From contig NZ_JAHLQK010000001.1 of assembly GCF_018919215.1 (NCBI RefSeq), forward strand, positions 962,430 through 1,026,429: DNA of 64,000 nt, read 5' to 3'. Positions within the stretch are counted from its first letter, which is position 1; each line of letters begins with the position of its first letter. The notes beneath the pieces are model-generated. The model had not been told where the DNA came from. It searched no databases and saw nothing but the letters and a program-made list of their open reading frames with translations. The translations under genes were made by a program, and so were the position numbers. The DNA comes from Alkaliphilus flagellatus. GTDB lineage: Bacteria > Bacillota > Clostridia > Peptostreptococcales > Natronincolaceae. Below are positions 55,062 through 64,000 of this stretch, piece by piece.

Positions 55062-56879
55062 ATGGAGAATTTTTTTCCCGAAGAGTTAATTAATGAAGTA
55101 AAAGACAGTAATGAGATTATAGATGTAATTTCGCAATATATACAAGTTAAATCAGTAGGATCTTCTTACAAAGCCCTATGTCCTTTTCATAGTGAAAACA
55201 CACCTTCCTTTATTATAAATCGTGAAAAGCAAATTTACAAATGCTTTGGCTGTGGCGAAGGTGGCGATGTGGTTCGCTTTATTATGAAAATTGAAAACTT
55301 AGACTTTATAGAATCTGTAAGACTATTAGCGAAACGAGCTAATATTGAAATTAAAAGTACAGAGTCTTCAGAAGAAGTAAAAAGACAAATAAAAGAAAAA
55401 AATCTTTGTTATGAAATTAATCGAAAAGTAGGACTATATTTCTATCGTAACTTGACTAAAAAGCCTAACCCTGCTTTAGAATATTTGGTAAATAGGGGAT
55501 TAAATCCCAAAACCTTAGCAAGCTTTGGATTAGGTTATGCTATTAATAGCTGGGACAACCTTATTTTATACTTACAAAGGGAGGGTTATCAGTTAAGTGA
55601 TATCCAAAAGTGTGGATTAATAAGACCAAATAAACAAAATGGATATTATGATTATTTTCGCAATCGTATAATGTTTCCTATATTCAATATACGTGGAGAT
55701 GTGGTTGGTTTTGGTGGAAGGGTAATGGATAATTCCTTACCTAAATATTTAAATTCTCCAGAAACAAAAATATTTAATAAAAGCAATATACTTTACGGTT
55801 TAAATTTTGCTCGTAAAAATATTAATAACAGACAAATGATATTAGTAGAAGGATATATGGATGTAATAGCCCTGCATCAGGCAGGTTTTAAAAACGTAGT
55901 AGCCTCATTAGGCACATCCTTAACAAAATATCATGGTCAACTATTAAAAAAATATTGTGATGAAGTTATAATATGTTTTGATGGAGATACAGCAGGCATA
56001 AAAGCAACTATGAGGAGTGTTGATATACTAAATGAAGTAGAGTGTCAATTTAGAATTATGACTTTACCTGAAGGAAAAGATCCAGATGATTTCATAAAGT
56101 TTTATGGTTATGAAGCATTTAAGGAACAAATTAATAATGCAATTAGTCTAATAGATTATAAAATACTTTTAGCAAAAAATAAGTATTCTAGTAATACTAT
56201 TGAAGATAAGGTAAAACTTGCAAAAAGGATTGCAGTTATTATAAGGGATATTAAAAGTCCAATAGAAAAAGAAGCTTACATTGAAAAGGCTGCAAATGAA
56301 ACAAGCATCTCAAAAGAAGCTATAAAACTAGAAGTATTGGGTAAGTCTAAAAATATATCAATGAATAGAAATAACGTTAAGTATAGTTCAAACTACAAAA
56401 GGGATAATAAGTATATAGAAATAATTCCTTTAGTAGAACAAAAGGGACATATTATTGCAGAAAAACAGTTAATAAAATTTATGCTTACAGATAATAAACT
56501 AATACAACATATATTGAATAGTATCTCTGTGGAGGATTTTTCAGTTTGGAGCCATCAAGAAATAGTCGCATATTTAGCTGATAACGTGGAAAGTATTGAT
56601 GAAAAGCAAATAGAAGAAACACTTCCTCATTTAAAAGAAGATATAAAGCAGATATTGTCAACTGATATTAAATACATTGAGTTAAATAATACATTGGCAA
56701 AATATGTTATTAACTTAAAGAAATATAAGTTACTTTACGATATAAAGAGATTAGAGGAAGAACAAAATAGTATTATGAAAGATTCAAATTTAACTAAGGA
56801 AGAGGTTGAGAGCAAGTTGCTAAATATAGGCATGGAAATAGTGAGAAAGAATGTACAAATACAAAAGCTGAAGGCGTAA
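55062..56879 (+). CDS. dnaG: DNA primase
   Basis: Makes RNA primers for replication. About 605 residues. Zinc-binding domain CPFHSENTPSF followed by CFGCGEGGD (about 38-64), TOPRIM domain with VEGYMDVIALHQAGF and the acidic FDGDTAG (about 265-310), and a C-terminal DnaB-interaction region. A GTG three codons upstream is possible; ATG at 55062 gives the usual start MENFFPEEL. Followed 18 bases later by rpoD, the macromolecular-synthesis arrangement. Confidence 0.96.
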   Translation: MENFFPEELINEVKDSNEIIDVISQYIQVKSVGSSYKALCPFHSENTPSFIINREKQIYKCFGCGEGGDVVRFIMKIENLDFIESVRLLAKRANIEIKSTESSEEVKRQIKEKNLCYEINRKVGLYFYRNLTKKPNPALEYLVNRGLNPKTLASFGLGYAINSWDNLILYLQREGYQLSDIQKCGLIRPNKQNGYYDYFRNRIMFPIFNIRGDVVGFGGRVMDNSLPKYLNSPETKIFNKSNILYGLNFARKNINNRQMILVEGYMDVIALHQAGFKNVVASLGTSLTKYHGQLLKKYCDEVIICFDGDTAGIKATMRSVDILNEVECQFRIMTLPEGKDPDDFIKFYGYEAFKEQINNAISLIDYKILLAKNKYSSNTIEDKVKLAKRIAVIIRDIKSPIEKEAYIEKAANETSISKEAIKLEVLGKSKNISMNRNNVKYSSNYKRDNKYIEIIPLVEQKGHIIAEKQLIKFMLTDNKLIQHILNSISVEDFSVWSHQEIVAYLADNVESIDEKQIEETLPHLKEDIKQILSTDIKYIELNNTLAKYVINLKKYKLLYDIKRLEEEQNSIMKDSNLTKEEVESKLLNIGMEIVRKNVQIQKLKA

Positions 56880-56897
56880 TGAAGGGAGGGTGTAACA

Positions 56898-58013
56898 TTG
56901 GATAATATAAAAGATACAAAAAAACAGACAATTCAAAAGCTAATAGAAAAAGGTAAAAAGCGCGGTATGATTACCTATTCCGAAATTATGGATGCATTAG
57001 AGGATGTAGATTTAGATAAGGATCAAATAGATGAAATATATGATCACTTCGCTACAATGGGTATAGATATTGTAGGTGATAAGGAAGATACAGATGAAGA
57101 CATAGATATTGATGAATCTGCATTAGAACCGGAGATGGAAATAGAAGAGCATATTGAAGATGATGCTAGTTTGCTAAAAGGGGTCAATATAGATGATCCT
57201 GTTAGGATGTATTTAAAAGAAATTGGTAAGGTGCCTTTATTATCTGCTGAAGAAGAAATTAGTCTAGCTAAAAGAATGGATGCAGGAGATGAAGAAGCAA
57301 AGAAAAAGTTAGTTGAAGCCAATTTAAGGTTAGTTGTAAGTATTGCAAAGAGATATGTAGGTAGAGGTATGCTCTTTTTAGATTTAATTCAAGAAGGAAA
57401 TTTAGGACTTATTAAGGCTGTAGAAAAGTTTGACTATAAAAAGGGATTTAAGTTTAGTACCTATGCTACATGGTGGATACGTCAAGCAATTACAAGAGCA
57501 ATAGCGGATCAAGCCCGAACTATTAGAATACCTGTCCATATGGTTGAAACAATTAATAAATTGATTCGTGTATCAAGACAGTTGTTACAAGAGTTAGGAA
57601 GAGACCCAAGACCAGAAGAAATTGCGGTTGAAATGGATCTTTCAGAGGACAAGGTTCGAGAGATACTTAAAATTGCTCAGGAACCAGTTTCTTTAGAAAC
57701 ACCTATTGGTGAAGAAGAAGATAGCCATTTAGGAGATTTTATTCCAGATGATGATGCACCAGCTCCAGCAGAGGCAGCAGCATTTTCATTATTGAAAGAG
57801 CAACTTGTTGAGGTATTGGATACACTAACACCTAGAGAGCAAAAAGTATTAAGATTACGTTTCGGATTAGATGATGGTAGAGCAAGAACCTTAGAAGAAG
57901 TAGGTAAAAAGTTTGATGTAACAAGAGAGAGAATAAGACAAATTGAAGCAAAAGCATTAAGAAAGCTAAGACACCCTAGTCGAAGTAAAAAATTAAAGGA
58001 TTATTTAGAGTAA
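56898..58013 (+). CDS. rpoD: RNA polymerase primary sigma factor (SigA/RpoD)
   Basis: Housekeeping sigma factor. 371 residues. Region 1.1 with an acidic linker (about 1-90), region 1.2 [18 protein letters not shown], region 2 [19 protein letters not shown] and [20 protein letters not shown], region 3 and region 4 with [18 protein letters not shown] and [20 protein letters not shown]. Start is TTG at 56898 with GGGAGGGTG before it. Ends upstream of a terminator and the divergently read small gene at 58251. Confidence 0.98.
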   Translation: MDNIKDTKKQTIQKLIEKGKKRGMITYSEIMDALEDVDLDKDQIDEIYDHFATMGIDIVGDKEDTDEDIDIDESALEPEMEIEEHIEDDASLLKGVNIDDPVRMYLKEIGKVPLLSAEEEISLAKRMDAGDEEAKKKLVEANLRLVVSIAKRYVGRGMLFLDLIQEGNLGLIKAVEKFDYKKGFKFSTYATWWIRQAITRAIADQARTIRIPVHMVETINKLIRVSRQLLQELGRDPRPEEIAVEMDLSEDKVREILKIAQEPVSLETPIGEEEDSHLGDFIPDDDAPAPAEAAAFSLLKEQLVEVLDTLTPREQKVLRLRFGLDDGRARTLEEVGKKFDVTRERIRQIEAKALRKLRHPSRSKKLKDYLE

Positions 58014-58034
58014 AAATATAGTTTCATTTTATAA

Positions 58035-58135
58035 AAATTTGTCTGATAGTATTGTATCGACTTATAGCGCACTCAAAATTTATTCTGAATTTTCAAGTGC
58101 TTTAAATACTACCAATTTTCTACTTCTTTAGAGGT
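58035..58135 (-). repeat. Dispersed hairpin-forming element, copy C (minus strand)
   Basis: Reverse complement reads TCTAAAGAAGTAGAAAATTGG, AGCACTTGAAAATTCAGAAT paired with AAATTTTGAGTGC, then GTCGATACAATACTATCAG and ACAAATTTTTATAAAA, aligning block by block with copies A and B. Here the central hairpin is a near-perfect 13-bp stem. Lies just after rpoD but in opposite orientation. Confidence 0.6.
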
Positions 58136-58174
58136 TATCAATAATTTTAAATTTATACGTTCTCATATAATGAA

Positions 58175-58210
58175 AAATAGATTCGCAAAAAATGCGAATC
58201 TATTTTTGGT
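58175..58210 (+). terminator. Bidirectional terminator after rpoD
   Basis: Perfect 13-bp stem (58175-58187 and 58193-58205) with an A5 loop; T-rich on the right and A-rich on the left, so it can serve rpoD and the minus-strand small gene. Confidence 0.88.
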
Positions 58211-58250
58211 AGTAAACTAACAAAATAGGTAGTTAATGTTTAGGATATAT

Positions 58251-58454
58251 TTAATGCCAATAGTTCCACCTAAGTCCATACTCTATTTTATTCTGAAGTT
58301 CTTCATCAGATTCTTGATTATCTAGTTGGTCTTGTAGGACGTGCATTATTTGATCGGCTTGCTCTTCCCATTCTTGGGTTGTCCCACCCCAGCTAAAGTT
58401 TATCAATTCTTCTGGGCGTATAACTTTTTTAGGTCTTTTTTTAGTATTTGGCAT
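58251..58454 (-). CDS. Small conserved-looking hypothetical protein
   Basis: 67 residues on the minus strand, with a strong AAAGGAGG 7 bases before its ATG. Basic N-terminus (MPNTKKRPKKVIRPEELINF), tryptophan-containing middle (SWGGTTQEWEEQ) and an acidic helical tail ending GLRWNYWH. No membrane segment. I do not recognise the family. It is the only minus-strand gene in this backbone segment, wedged between rpoD and trmK and sharing the rpoD terminator. Confidence 0.7.
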   Translation of the reverse strand: MPNTKKRPKKVIRPEELINFSWGGTTQEWEEQADQIMHVLQDQLDNQESDEELQNKIEYGLRWNYWH

Positions 58455-58558
58455 AATAAAACCTCCTTTCGATTAGTTTGGGAAGGTTTATAAAAAATAT
58501 GATGGTACCTTTTGTAAATGATAATTTAATAGCTAAATTTAAAAGAGGTGATTTAGAA

Positions 58559-59254
58559 TTGAGCATAAGACTAACTCCGAGATTACAAAAAATAGCAGAT
58601 CAAGTTATAGAAGGAGATGTTGTAGCGGATATAGGAACAGATCATGGATATATTCCTATATACTTATTGAAAAATAAAATAAGTCCCTTTGTAATAGCAG
58701 GGGATATTAACGAAAAGCCTTTAGAGAGTGCTGAAAATAATATTAAAAAATATAGTCTTTCAGATAAGGCAGAAACTAGACTAGGAAGTGGACTTTCAAT
58801 CTTAAAACCTGGTGAAGTAGATACTGTTATTGTTGCAGGTATGGGTGGATTATTAATAAGTGATTTATTAACTACTTCAAAGAAAGTGGTAGAAAAACTT
58901 AATACCTTAATTCTTCAGCCCATGCAAGCCCAGCCAGAACTAAGAAAGTATTTAATAAACAATGGTTTTACTATAGAAAAGGACATATTAGTTAAAGAGG
59001 ACCATCATATTTATGAAATTATTGTAGCAAAACATGGGATACAAGAAATAAGGGATCAAATTTGTTATGAAATTGGATTTCACATAAATAGTAATCCAAA
59101 ACCATTAGCTATTGAGTATATTAATGGGAAAATAAGGGCAACAAAAATGGTTATAGAAAACATATCCAATAATGCTTCTGAGCCTTCGGTTGAAAAATTA
59201 AAAGAGATGAATGTTAAACTAAAAAAACTAGAGGAGGTGCTTGAGTGTCTATAA
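58559..59254 (+). CDS. trmK: tRNA (adenine22-N1)-methyltransferase TrmK
   Basis: SAM-dependent enzyme making m1A22 in bacterial tRNAs. 231 residues. Starts LSIRLTPRLQKIADQV, SAM-binding motif VADIGTDHGYIPIYL, then GDINEKPLESAENN and VAGMGGLLISDLL, ending in a helical tRNA-binding domain. The open frame runs further upstream, but TTG at 58559, 8 bases after AGAGGTG, gives the family start. Overlaps the next gene by 10 bases; trmK plus Nif3-type gene after rpoD is the standard order. Confidence 0.94.
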   Translation: MSIRLTPRLQKIADQVIEGDVVADIGTDHGYIPIYLLKNKISPFVIAGDINEKPLESAENNIKKYSLSDKAETRLGSGLSILKPGEVDTVIVAGMGGLLISDLLTTSKKVVEKLNTLILQPMQAQPELRKYLINNGFTIEKDILVKEDHHIYEIIVAKHGIQEIRDQICYEIGFHINSNPKPLAIEYINGKIRATKMVIENISNNASEPSVEKLKEMNVKLKKLEEVLECL

Positions 59255-60072
59255 AAGTAGGCGATATAACTCAGATTATCGAGAATTTAGCCCCTTTAAG
59301 CTACGCATATAAATGGGATAATGTAGGTTTACAATTAGGCAGTAAAGAAGATAGTGTAACTGTTGTTTTGACAGCACTAGAAATAACGGAAGATATTTTA
59401 GACGAAGCTATTAAAAATAATGTTAATATGATTGTTACTCACCATCCAATGATTTTCTCTCCATTAAAAAATATTACAAAGGAAGATATGAAGGGAAAGC
59501 TTATTTATAAGGCTATTCAAAACAATATTAGTATTTATGCTGCCCATACTAATATAGATGCGGCATCTGGAGGATTAAACGATTATATTGCAGATAGATT
59601 AAATATAAAAGATACAAAGATTTTAGAAGAAGTAGGAGATAATATTTATCCTATAGAAAATGAAGAATCATCCAGTGGAATTGGAAGAGTTGGAAGGTTA
59701 AATAATCCTAAAACACTAGCTGAGCTGGTAACAGAAATTAAAGAACAAATTAATATTAAATATATTAGAGTAGCAGGAGATTTAGAAGCTACTATTGAAA
59801 ATGTAGCTGTAATTAATGGAAGTGGTGCGGATCTTATACAGTCGGCCATCTATAAAGGCTGTCAATGTGTAATTACTGGAGATGTAAAGTATCACGATGC
59901 TCAAGATGCAATTTCCCAGGGAATAAATGTAATTGATATTGAACATTACCATAGCGAAAAATTTTTTGCTAACTTTTTAGCCGACTATTTATCTGATGAA
60001 GTAAGAAAAAGAGGATTGAATGTAAATATTATAGCATCCAGTATAGACATTAATCCTTTTCAAACACTTTAA
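59245..60072 (+). CDS. Nif3-like dinuclear metal center protein
   Basis: NIF3/YqfO family, proposed GTP cyclohydrolase I type 2 or metal-dependent hydrolase; true role unsettled. 275 residues, the short form. Metal ligands are visible in VTHHPMIFSPLKNI (His pair), AAHTNIDAASGGLND and, near the C-terminus, DIEHYHSEKFF. GTG at 59245 follows GAGGAGGTG inside the end of trmK, so translation is coupled. Confidence 0.94.
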   Translation: MSIKVGDITQIIENLAPLSYAYKWDNVGLQLGSKEDSVTVVLTALEITEDILDEAIKNNVNMIVTHHPMIFSPLKNITKEDMKGKLIYKAIQNNISIYAAHTNIDAASGGLNDYIADRLNIKDTKILEEVGDNIYPIENEESSSGIGRVGRLNNPKTLAELVTEIKEQINIKYIRVAGDLEATIENVAVINGSGADLIQSAIYKGCQCVITGDVKYHDAQDAISQGINVIDIEHYHSEKFFANFLADYLSDEVRKRGLNVNIIASSIDINPFQTL

Positions 60073-60120
60073 TTATACATATAATAATAAAACTAAAAAT
60101 ATATTGAAAAGGGTGATTTG

Positions 60121-60528
60121 ATGGACTTAAAAGAAGCGATAATTTATACTGATGGAGGATCTAGGGGTAACCCAGGAATAGCAGGAATAGGTATACTTAT
60201 AGAAGATAAAGACGGAAATGTAATAAGAGAAATTAGCCAATATGTTGGAGAGCAAACCAATAATGTTGCAGAATATAAGGCTCTTAGTCGTGGACTAGAA
60301 GCAGCTCTAGACCTTGGTATTGAAAAATTAACATGCTATTTAGATAGCGAACTAGTAGTAAAGCAAATTAAAGGAGAATATAAAGTTAAAAACGAACGAA
60401 TGATCCCAATGTATAATATGGTTATGCCACTAATTAAAAAATTTAAGAGCTTTGAAATTATACATATACGTAGAGAGTTAAATAAAAGGGCAGACCAATT
60501 AGCTAACGAAGCTATGGACAATAAATAG
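60121..60528 (+). CDS. rnhA: Ribonuclease HI-like protein
   Basis: 135-residue RNase H fold enzyme cleaving RNA in RNA-DNA hybrids. Catalytic acids: Asp in YTDGGSRGNPG (about residue 10), Glu in NNVAEYKAL, Asp in YLDSELVVKQIKG, and a final Asp in RADQLANEAM. AAAGGGTG precedes ATG 60121; a TTG one codon earlier is not needed. It is the RnhA-like type lacking the basic protrusion of E. coli RNase HI. Followed by the rnpB promoter. Confidence 0.92.
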   Translation: MDLKEAIIYTDGGSRGNPGIAGIGILIEDKDGNVIREISQYVGEQTNNVAEYKALSRGLEAALDLGIEKLTCYLDSELVVKQIKGEYKVKNERMIPMYNMVMPLIKKFKSFEIIHIRRELNKRADQLANEAMDNK

Positions 60529-60545
60529 ATACCATTTTTTACATT

Positions 60546-60574
60546 TTGACATTTTGACTAAATAGTGCTATGAT
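60546..60574 (+). promoter_or_regulatory. Sigma-A promoter of rnpB
   Basis: TTGACA (60546-60551), 17-bp spacer, TATGAT (60569-60574); start expected near 60581, about 20 bases before the P1 helix. Confidence 0.75.
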
Positions 60575-60601
60575 TAAAATCTACTTTGAAAAAATAATAT
60601 T

Positions 60602-60990
60602 GTGAGTAAGTCAGATGATCGCGGACACAGCTATGCTGTGAACGAGGAAAGTCCGAGCTCCATAGGGTAAGGCGCTGGGTAACACCCAGTGGGGGCGACC
60701 CCAAGGAAAGTGCAACAGAGAGATACCGCCAGAACCATTGTTCAGTAGAAATATTGAGCTTGTGGTGAGAACAGCTTGTAGCTGTCTGGTAAGGCTGGAA
60801 AGGTGAGGTAAGAGCTCACCAGAGGCTAGGTGACTAGTCTGCTATGTAAACCCCGCCTGGAGCAAGACCAAGTAGGAACAAAAAAGCGGCGACCCGTCGT
60901 GTTCCGTGGTAGGTTGCTTGAGCCGTCTGGTAACAGCCGGCCTAGATAGATGATCGTCTAACACAGAACTCGGCTTATAGACTTAGTCAC
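60602..60990 (+). ncRNA. rnpB: RNase P RNA
   Basis: Catalytic RNA of RNase P, which removes 5' leaders from tRNA precursors. The closing P1 helix is GTGAGTAAGTC (60602-60612) with GACTTAGTCAC (60980-60990). Universally conserved blocks are all present: GAGGAAAGTCCGAGCTCC, CAACAGAGAGATACCGCC, CTGGAAAGGTGAGGTAAGAG, and near the 3' end ACAGAACTCGGCTTATAGAC. About 390 nt. It has its own promoter and a terminator just downstream. Confidence 0.97.
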
Positions 60991-60996
60991 ATATTG

Positions 60997-61030
60997 AAAT
61001 TCCAACATTCTTGTTGGGATTTTTTTGTTT
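60997..61030 (+). terminator. Terminator after rnpB
   Basis: 11-bp stem with one G-T pair (60997-61007 and 61012-61022), 4-base loop, then a T-run. The following 61.03-61.31 kb shows no gene. Confidence 0.85.
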
Positions 61031-61315
61031 TTTGCCACCGGTCCACAAGTTTTATAAAAATATGCTTAGTTTTGAAAAAATACTACTATGTTTTTAAACC
61101 TGTATTTTTCAATACCTTTTTTATATAAAATAAATAATACCAAGTAGGAAGATTTCTTATATGAAGGTTTAAGGACATGGAGGAAGAGCTATTATCAATT
61201 CGTTATAAATTTTTTAAATAATTACATAATTTAACATTTGTATTTTCGATTAGACTTTGTTAAATAAGTATCATTCAATTAATTAGTAGAATTTATTAAT
61301 ATTAGGGGGTAAAAA

Positions 61316-61846
61316 ATGAAAAAACAAAGGTTAGGATTAATATTAGTAATAGTACTATTAATGGCAGCATTAGTTGGATGTTCAAGCATAGCAACCTCTG
61401 TTGCAGGAAAAGTAGGAACAGCAACTAATGGTAGTGAAGTAGCAATAGAAAAAGCTACAATAAAATTTATGAAGGATACTAGCGATGGCGGATATCAATT
61501 ACCTTCTACTGAAGACCTTAATAAATGGGTAGTAGAAGGTAAAGAAATGATTATTATTGATACTATGCCAGCAGACAGCTTCCAAAAAGGTCGTATTCTT
61601 GGAGCATTAAACGCAGAGTTACCTAAAACAACATTAGCAGATGCTACAGATGAACAAAAGCAAGCATTTATCAGTTTATTAGGTGAAAATAAAGATACTC
61701 CTATTGTTGTATACTGTGGGTTTGTTGGTTGTGCTAGAAGCCATGTGGGAGCAGTTATAGCTATGGAACAGGGATTTACTAATGTTTATAGAGTTCCTGG
61801 AGGAATAGTTGCTTGGCAAGAAGCTGGTTATGAAGTTGAAAAATAA
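61316..61846 (+). CDS. Rhodanese-domain lipoprotein
   Basis: Surface-anchored sulfurtransferase-like protein. 176 residues. Lipoprotein signal with lipobox ALVGC (Cys22), then a single rhodanese domain (about 60-175): IIDTMPADSFQKGRILGALN and the active-site loop CGFVGCARSH, whose first cysteine is the expected catalytic one, followed by GAVIAMEQGF and GGIVAWQEAGYEV. Predicted location is outside the cytoplasmic membrane; sulfur donor unknown. TAGGGGG precedes the ATG. Confidence 0.9.
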   Translation: MKKQRLGLILVIVLLMAALVGCSSIATSVAGKVGTATNGSEVAIEKATIKFMKDTSDGGYQLPSTEDLNKWVVEGKEMIIIDTMPADSFQKGRILGALNAELPKTTLADATDEQKQAFISLLGENKDTPIVVYCGFVGCARSHVGAVIAMEQGFTNVYRVPGGIVAWQEAGYEVEK

Positions 61847-61855
61847 TAGACTCAC

Positions 61856-61966
61856 ATGGCTTTTCAAAATCTGAAAGTTCTTTATAAAGAAAACATGAGA
61901 TTAACACTGATTTCTATGAAAGGTAGCCATGCTGATGGTGTTGTAGTAGAAATAAATCCTGAATAA
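61856..61966 (+). other. 36-codon ORF, possible gene remnant
   Basis: ATG at 61856, reading MAFQNLKVLYKENMRLTLIS and ending GVVVEINPE, 9 bases after the rhodanese gene. There is no clear ribosome site. It may be the end of a lost downstream gene; I do not recognise it. A terminator follows, and 62.04-62.24 kb shows nothing more. Confidence 0.3.
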
Positions 61967-61983
61967 GTAAATAATATAATTTA

Positions 61984-62036
61984 AAAATCTCCATAGTGTA
62001 GTTATGATATATACATAAACTTATGGAGATTTTTTT
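61984..62036 (+). terminator. Terminator after the rhodanese gene
   Basis: Perfect 12-bp stem (61984-61995 and 62022-62033) with a 26-base loop, ending in a run of T. Confidence 0.8.
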
Positions 62037-62249
62037 ATTATGTAAAACAAGTTTTTATATAAACAAATGGAAAATAAGCTCTAAAAACACCATTATGCTG
62101 CCCATTTTTACAACTGGGTGGCATAACTGTTTTATTGTTTATGATAATTAGAATTTAACAAATGAATAATTAACCTGAATATATTGATACCATTCTAAAA
62201 GTTTGATAAAGTAAAATAGATAAATAACCTTTGAAAAATTGAGAAGTAG

Positions 62250-63398
62250 GTGATTAATATAAAAGATGGAATTTTCTCAGAAGAACTTATAAAAAAAATA
62301 GAAGACTTTAAAAAGGACTGTGTAGGATGCAGCAAATGTGTAAGAGAGTGCAAAATGTTAGACAGCTTTTGTACAGATCCTAAGAATCTATTTAATGGTT
62401 TAAATGATAAACAGGTGATAGATCCACTTGTTCCTTATTCTTGCAATCAATGTGGTGTATGTGAAGAGGTTTGTCCTAAGAACTTAAAACTTGAAGAGTT
62501 ATTTAAAGACATTAGAGTAGAACTAGTAAAAGCAAATAAGGGAAAATCTCCAATAAAAGGACATAGAGCTGTTGAGAGTCATCAATCCTTAAGTTTTTCC
62601 AAGGTATTTACAACTACAGCGTCAGATAAAAATAAAGAAACTGTGAGAGTATTTATGCCAGGGTGCAGTTTATCATCTTATAGTCCAAAACTCGTTAGTA
62701 AAACTTTAAGATATCTACAAAAAAAACTTCCAGGTACAGGTGTTGTTCTTAAGTGCTGTGGTAAGCCGACTAGAGCAATAGGACAAGAAGATGCTTTTAA
62801 AGAAAGATATGGAGAGTTAGAAGATGAATTTAAAAGACTTGGAGTGACAGAAGTAATAACAGCTTGTCAATCTTGTTACACTACAATTGCTAAGGAAAGC
62901 CCAAACATTAAAATTAAATCTCTTTGGACTGTTATTCCTGAAATAGGTATACCAGAAGAAAAAATTAATATTGGAGCAAATAGTGATCTAGTATTTGGAA
63001 TACATGATTCCTGTGCTACAAGGCGTAATGGAGATATTCAAAAGGGAGCTCGAAGTATTATAAAAGATCTAGGTTATAAGATTCAAGAAGACGACCAATC
63101 AGAGAAAATAATTAGGTGCTGTGGACAGGGTGGTATGGTAGGGCCTGCTAATCCAGAACTTACAAAACAAATAATGAAAGAAAGAGCAAATGAAGTAGAA
63201 TCAGATTATGTTGTTACTTATTGTGGTGCTTGTAGAGAATCTATGGTTAGAGGTGGCAAAAAGAGTATTCATATATTAGATTTAATGTTTAAAGGTCCTT
63301 GGAATTCTAAATCTGACATGCCTGGAGTAGGCAAAACACCTATGAATAGTTGGGTTAATCGTTATAAAAGTAAAAAGGAGCTAAATAAAAGTAAATAG
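62250..63398 (+). CDS. CCG-domain iron-sulfur oxidoreductase subunit (HdrB/GlpC-like)
   Basis: 382 residues. Two 4Fe-4S ferredoxin-type clusters at the N-terminus (Cys24/27/30/34 and Cys65/68/71/75), then two cysteine-rich CCG domains (MPGCSLSSYSP followed by KCCGKPTRAIGQ; HDSCATRR followed by RCCGQGGMVGPANP and YCGACRES) like those of heterodisulfide reductase HdrB, GlpC and related electron-transfer subunits. The usual flavoprotein partner is not adjacent, so the redox partner is unknown. The start is GTG at 62250 with a weak ribosome site; no better start is visible. Confidence 0.87.
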   Translation: MINIKDGIFSEELIKKIEDFKKDCVGCSKCVRECKMLDSFCTDPKNLFNGLNDKQVIDPLVPYSCNQCGVCEEVCPKNLKLEELFKDIRVELVKANKGKSPIKGHRAVESHQSLSFSKVFTTTASDKNKETVRVFMPGCSLSSYSPKLVSKTLRYLQKKLPGTGVVLKCCGKPTRAIGQEDAFKERYGELEDEFKRLGVTEVITACQSCYTTIAKESPNIKIKSLWTVIPEIGIPEEKINIGANSDLVFGIHDSCATRRNGDIQKGARSIIKDLGYKIQEDDQSEKIIRCCGQGGMVGPANPELTKQIMKERANEVESDYVVTYCGACRESMVRGGKKSIHILDLMFKGPWNSKSDMPGVGKTPMNSWVNRYKSKKELNKSK

Positions 63399-63508
63399 AA
63401 AATCTATGATTTAATTAGGCTTTAATTAATCATTAAGCCAAAATCTAGGAGTTATAATTAGGCATTATATTTTATTAATAATGAAAAAATAAGCAAGGGG
63501 TAGATGGT

Positions 63509-63928
63509 ATGAATAAGTTTTTTTACTGGATGTTAAGAATGCTACAAGTTCTATCTCTGATTGCAGCATATGGCATACAAATGTTCTCTACAAAAAGAAT
63601 GGGAATGATGAGACATTTGATATATACAAATCAAAAATGGGAGATGCAATATCCTATTCAAACAATACGAAATATTTCTATAGGGATTTTATTAGTATTC
63701 TCTGTTATTATTTTATATGGACTAATAAGAAAGCATAATTATACTGCTAATAAAAAAGCTTTGTATATGGTATTAATGGAAGTAATAACAACGGCTATAT
63801 TTATAAGTTTTACTTTATTTTATTCAAGCGAAAGTTGTCTTTCGTATTATTTTATTAGTATAGCATTAGGAATTATTTCACTAATACAAAGTATAAAAAG
63901 TATTGTATATTTCAAAGGAAATAATTAA
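63509..63928 (+). CDS. Small integral membrane protein of unknown function
   Basis: 139 residues with four predicted transmembrane helices (about 10-27, 52-70, 82-105, 110-130) and short basic loops. No motif I recognise. AAGGGG lies about 12 bases before the ATG. It follows the Fe-S protein by 110 bases on the same strand, possibly forming a membrane partner, but this is only positional. Confidence 0.7.
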   Translation: MNKFFYWMLRMLQVLSLIAAYGIQMFSTKRMGMMRHLIYTNQKWEMQYPIQTIRNISIGILLVFSVIILYGLIRKHNYTANKKALYMVLMEVITTAIFISFTLFYSSESCLSYYFISIALGIISLIQSIKSIVYFKGNN

Positions 63929-64000
63929 AATAATAGACTAATGATTTAGGTTTACTTTAATCAATAAAATTATATATAAAAAAATGTCTGAAGGCCTTAT

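Noticed and set aside
58478-58558. N-terminal extension of trmK to the first available start
   Set aside because: A TTG with ideal AGAGGTG spacing at 58559 gives the family length; the extension has no counterpart I know of.

Overview
The window reads as the chromosome of a low-G+C, spore-forming member of the Clostridia. Support: AT-rich codon use, AGGAGG-type ribosome binding sites, the sporulation genes yqfC/yqfD, a glycine T-box, a single-chain glycyl-tRNA synthetase, and the Firmicute order dnaK-dnaJ-prmA-rsmE-mtaB-HIT-rpsU-yqeY ... phoH-yqfF-ybeY-dgkA-cdd-era-yqzL-recO-glyQS-ccpN-ppsR-ppdK // dgt-dnaG-rpoD-trmK-nif3. An Alkaliphilus-like genus is my guess only; no rRNA gene is present to decide it.

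Layout. 1-28 kb is conserved housekeeping: the end of the chaperone operon, rRNA/tRNA/protein modification enzymes, a flotillin-NfeD membrane pair, sporulation genes, a c-di-AMP phosphodiesterase, lipid recycling, Era/RecO, GlyRS, and the CcpN-PpsR-PpdK module that switches pyruvate phosphate dikinase. 53.8-61 kb resumes the backbone with dGTPase, primase, the main sigma factor, TrmK, a Nif3-type protein, RNase HI and RNase P RNA. 61-64 kb holds a rhodanese lipoprotein, a CCG-domain Fe-S protein and a small membrane protein.

Between ppdK and dgt lies about 26 kb of accessory DNA. From 28 to 42 kb it is a row of small same-strand gene cassettes: Dps; PadR/DedA/M28 peptidase; VOC protein; AraC-type regulator; nucleotidyltransferase-like gene plus a CD3324-like protein; MerR-type regulator plus UvrA-like ATPase. 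After each comes a copy (R1-R6, all in the same orientation) of a repeat whose core and tail resemble the last codons, 3' untranslated region and terminator of ppdK. The most complete copy has perfect 16-bp terminal inverted repeats and an imperfect 56-nt palindrome at its core. This looks like an attachment-site-like or MITE-like system centred on the 3' end of ppdK, and it is the strongest candidate here for something undescribed.

From 44.6 to 52 kb lies a visibly G+C-richer island: a cysteine desulfidase (cyuA, minus strand) divergent from a PatB/MalY-type C-S lyase, a dicarboxylate/amino-acid:cation symporter, a broken ridA, a glutaredoxin-RidA fusion, an oxidoreductase remnant and a sigma-54 activator. 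Two near-identical -24/-12 promoters face away from each other in the divergent intergenic region. The genes form a coherent pathway in which two enzymes generate 2-aminoacrylate and RidA clears it. From 52.3 to 53.4 kb is a PadR/DUF1700 operon behind a 15-bp-arm palindromic operator.

A second family of three related hairpin-forming intergenic sequences (near 11.1, 23.6 and 58.1 kb) sits in the conserved backbone and may be a structured RNA or a small dispersed repeat. No tRNA, rRNA, CRISPR array, integrase or intact transposase gene was seen.
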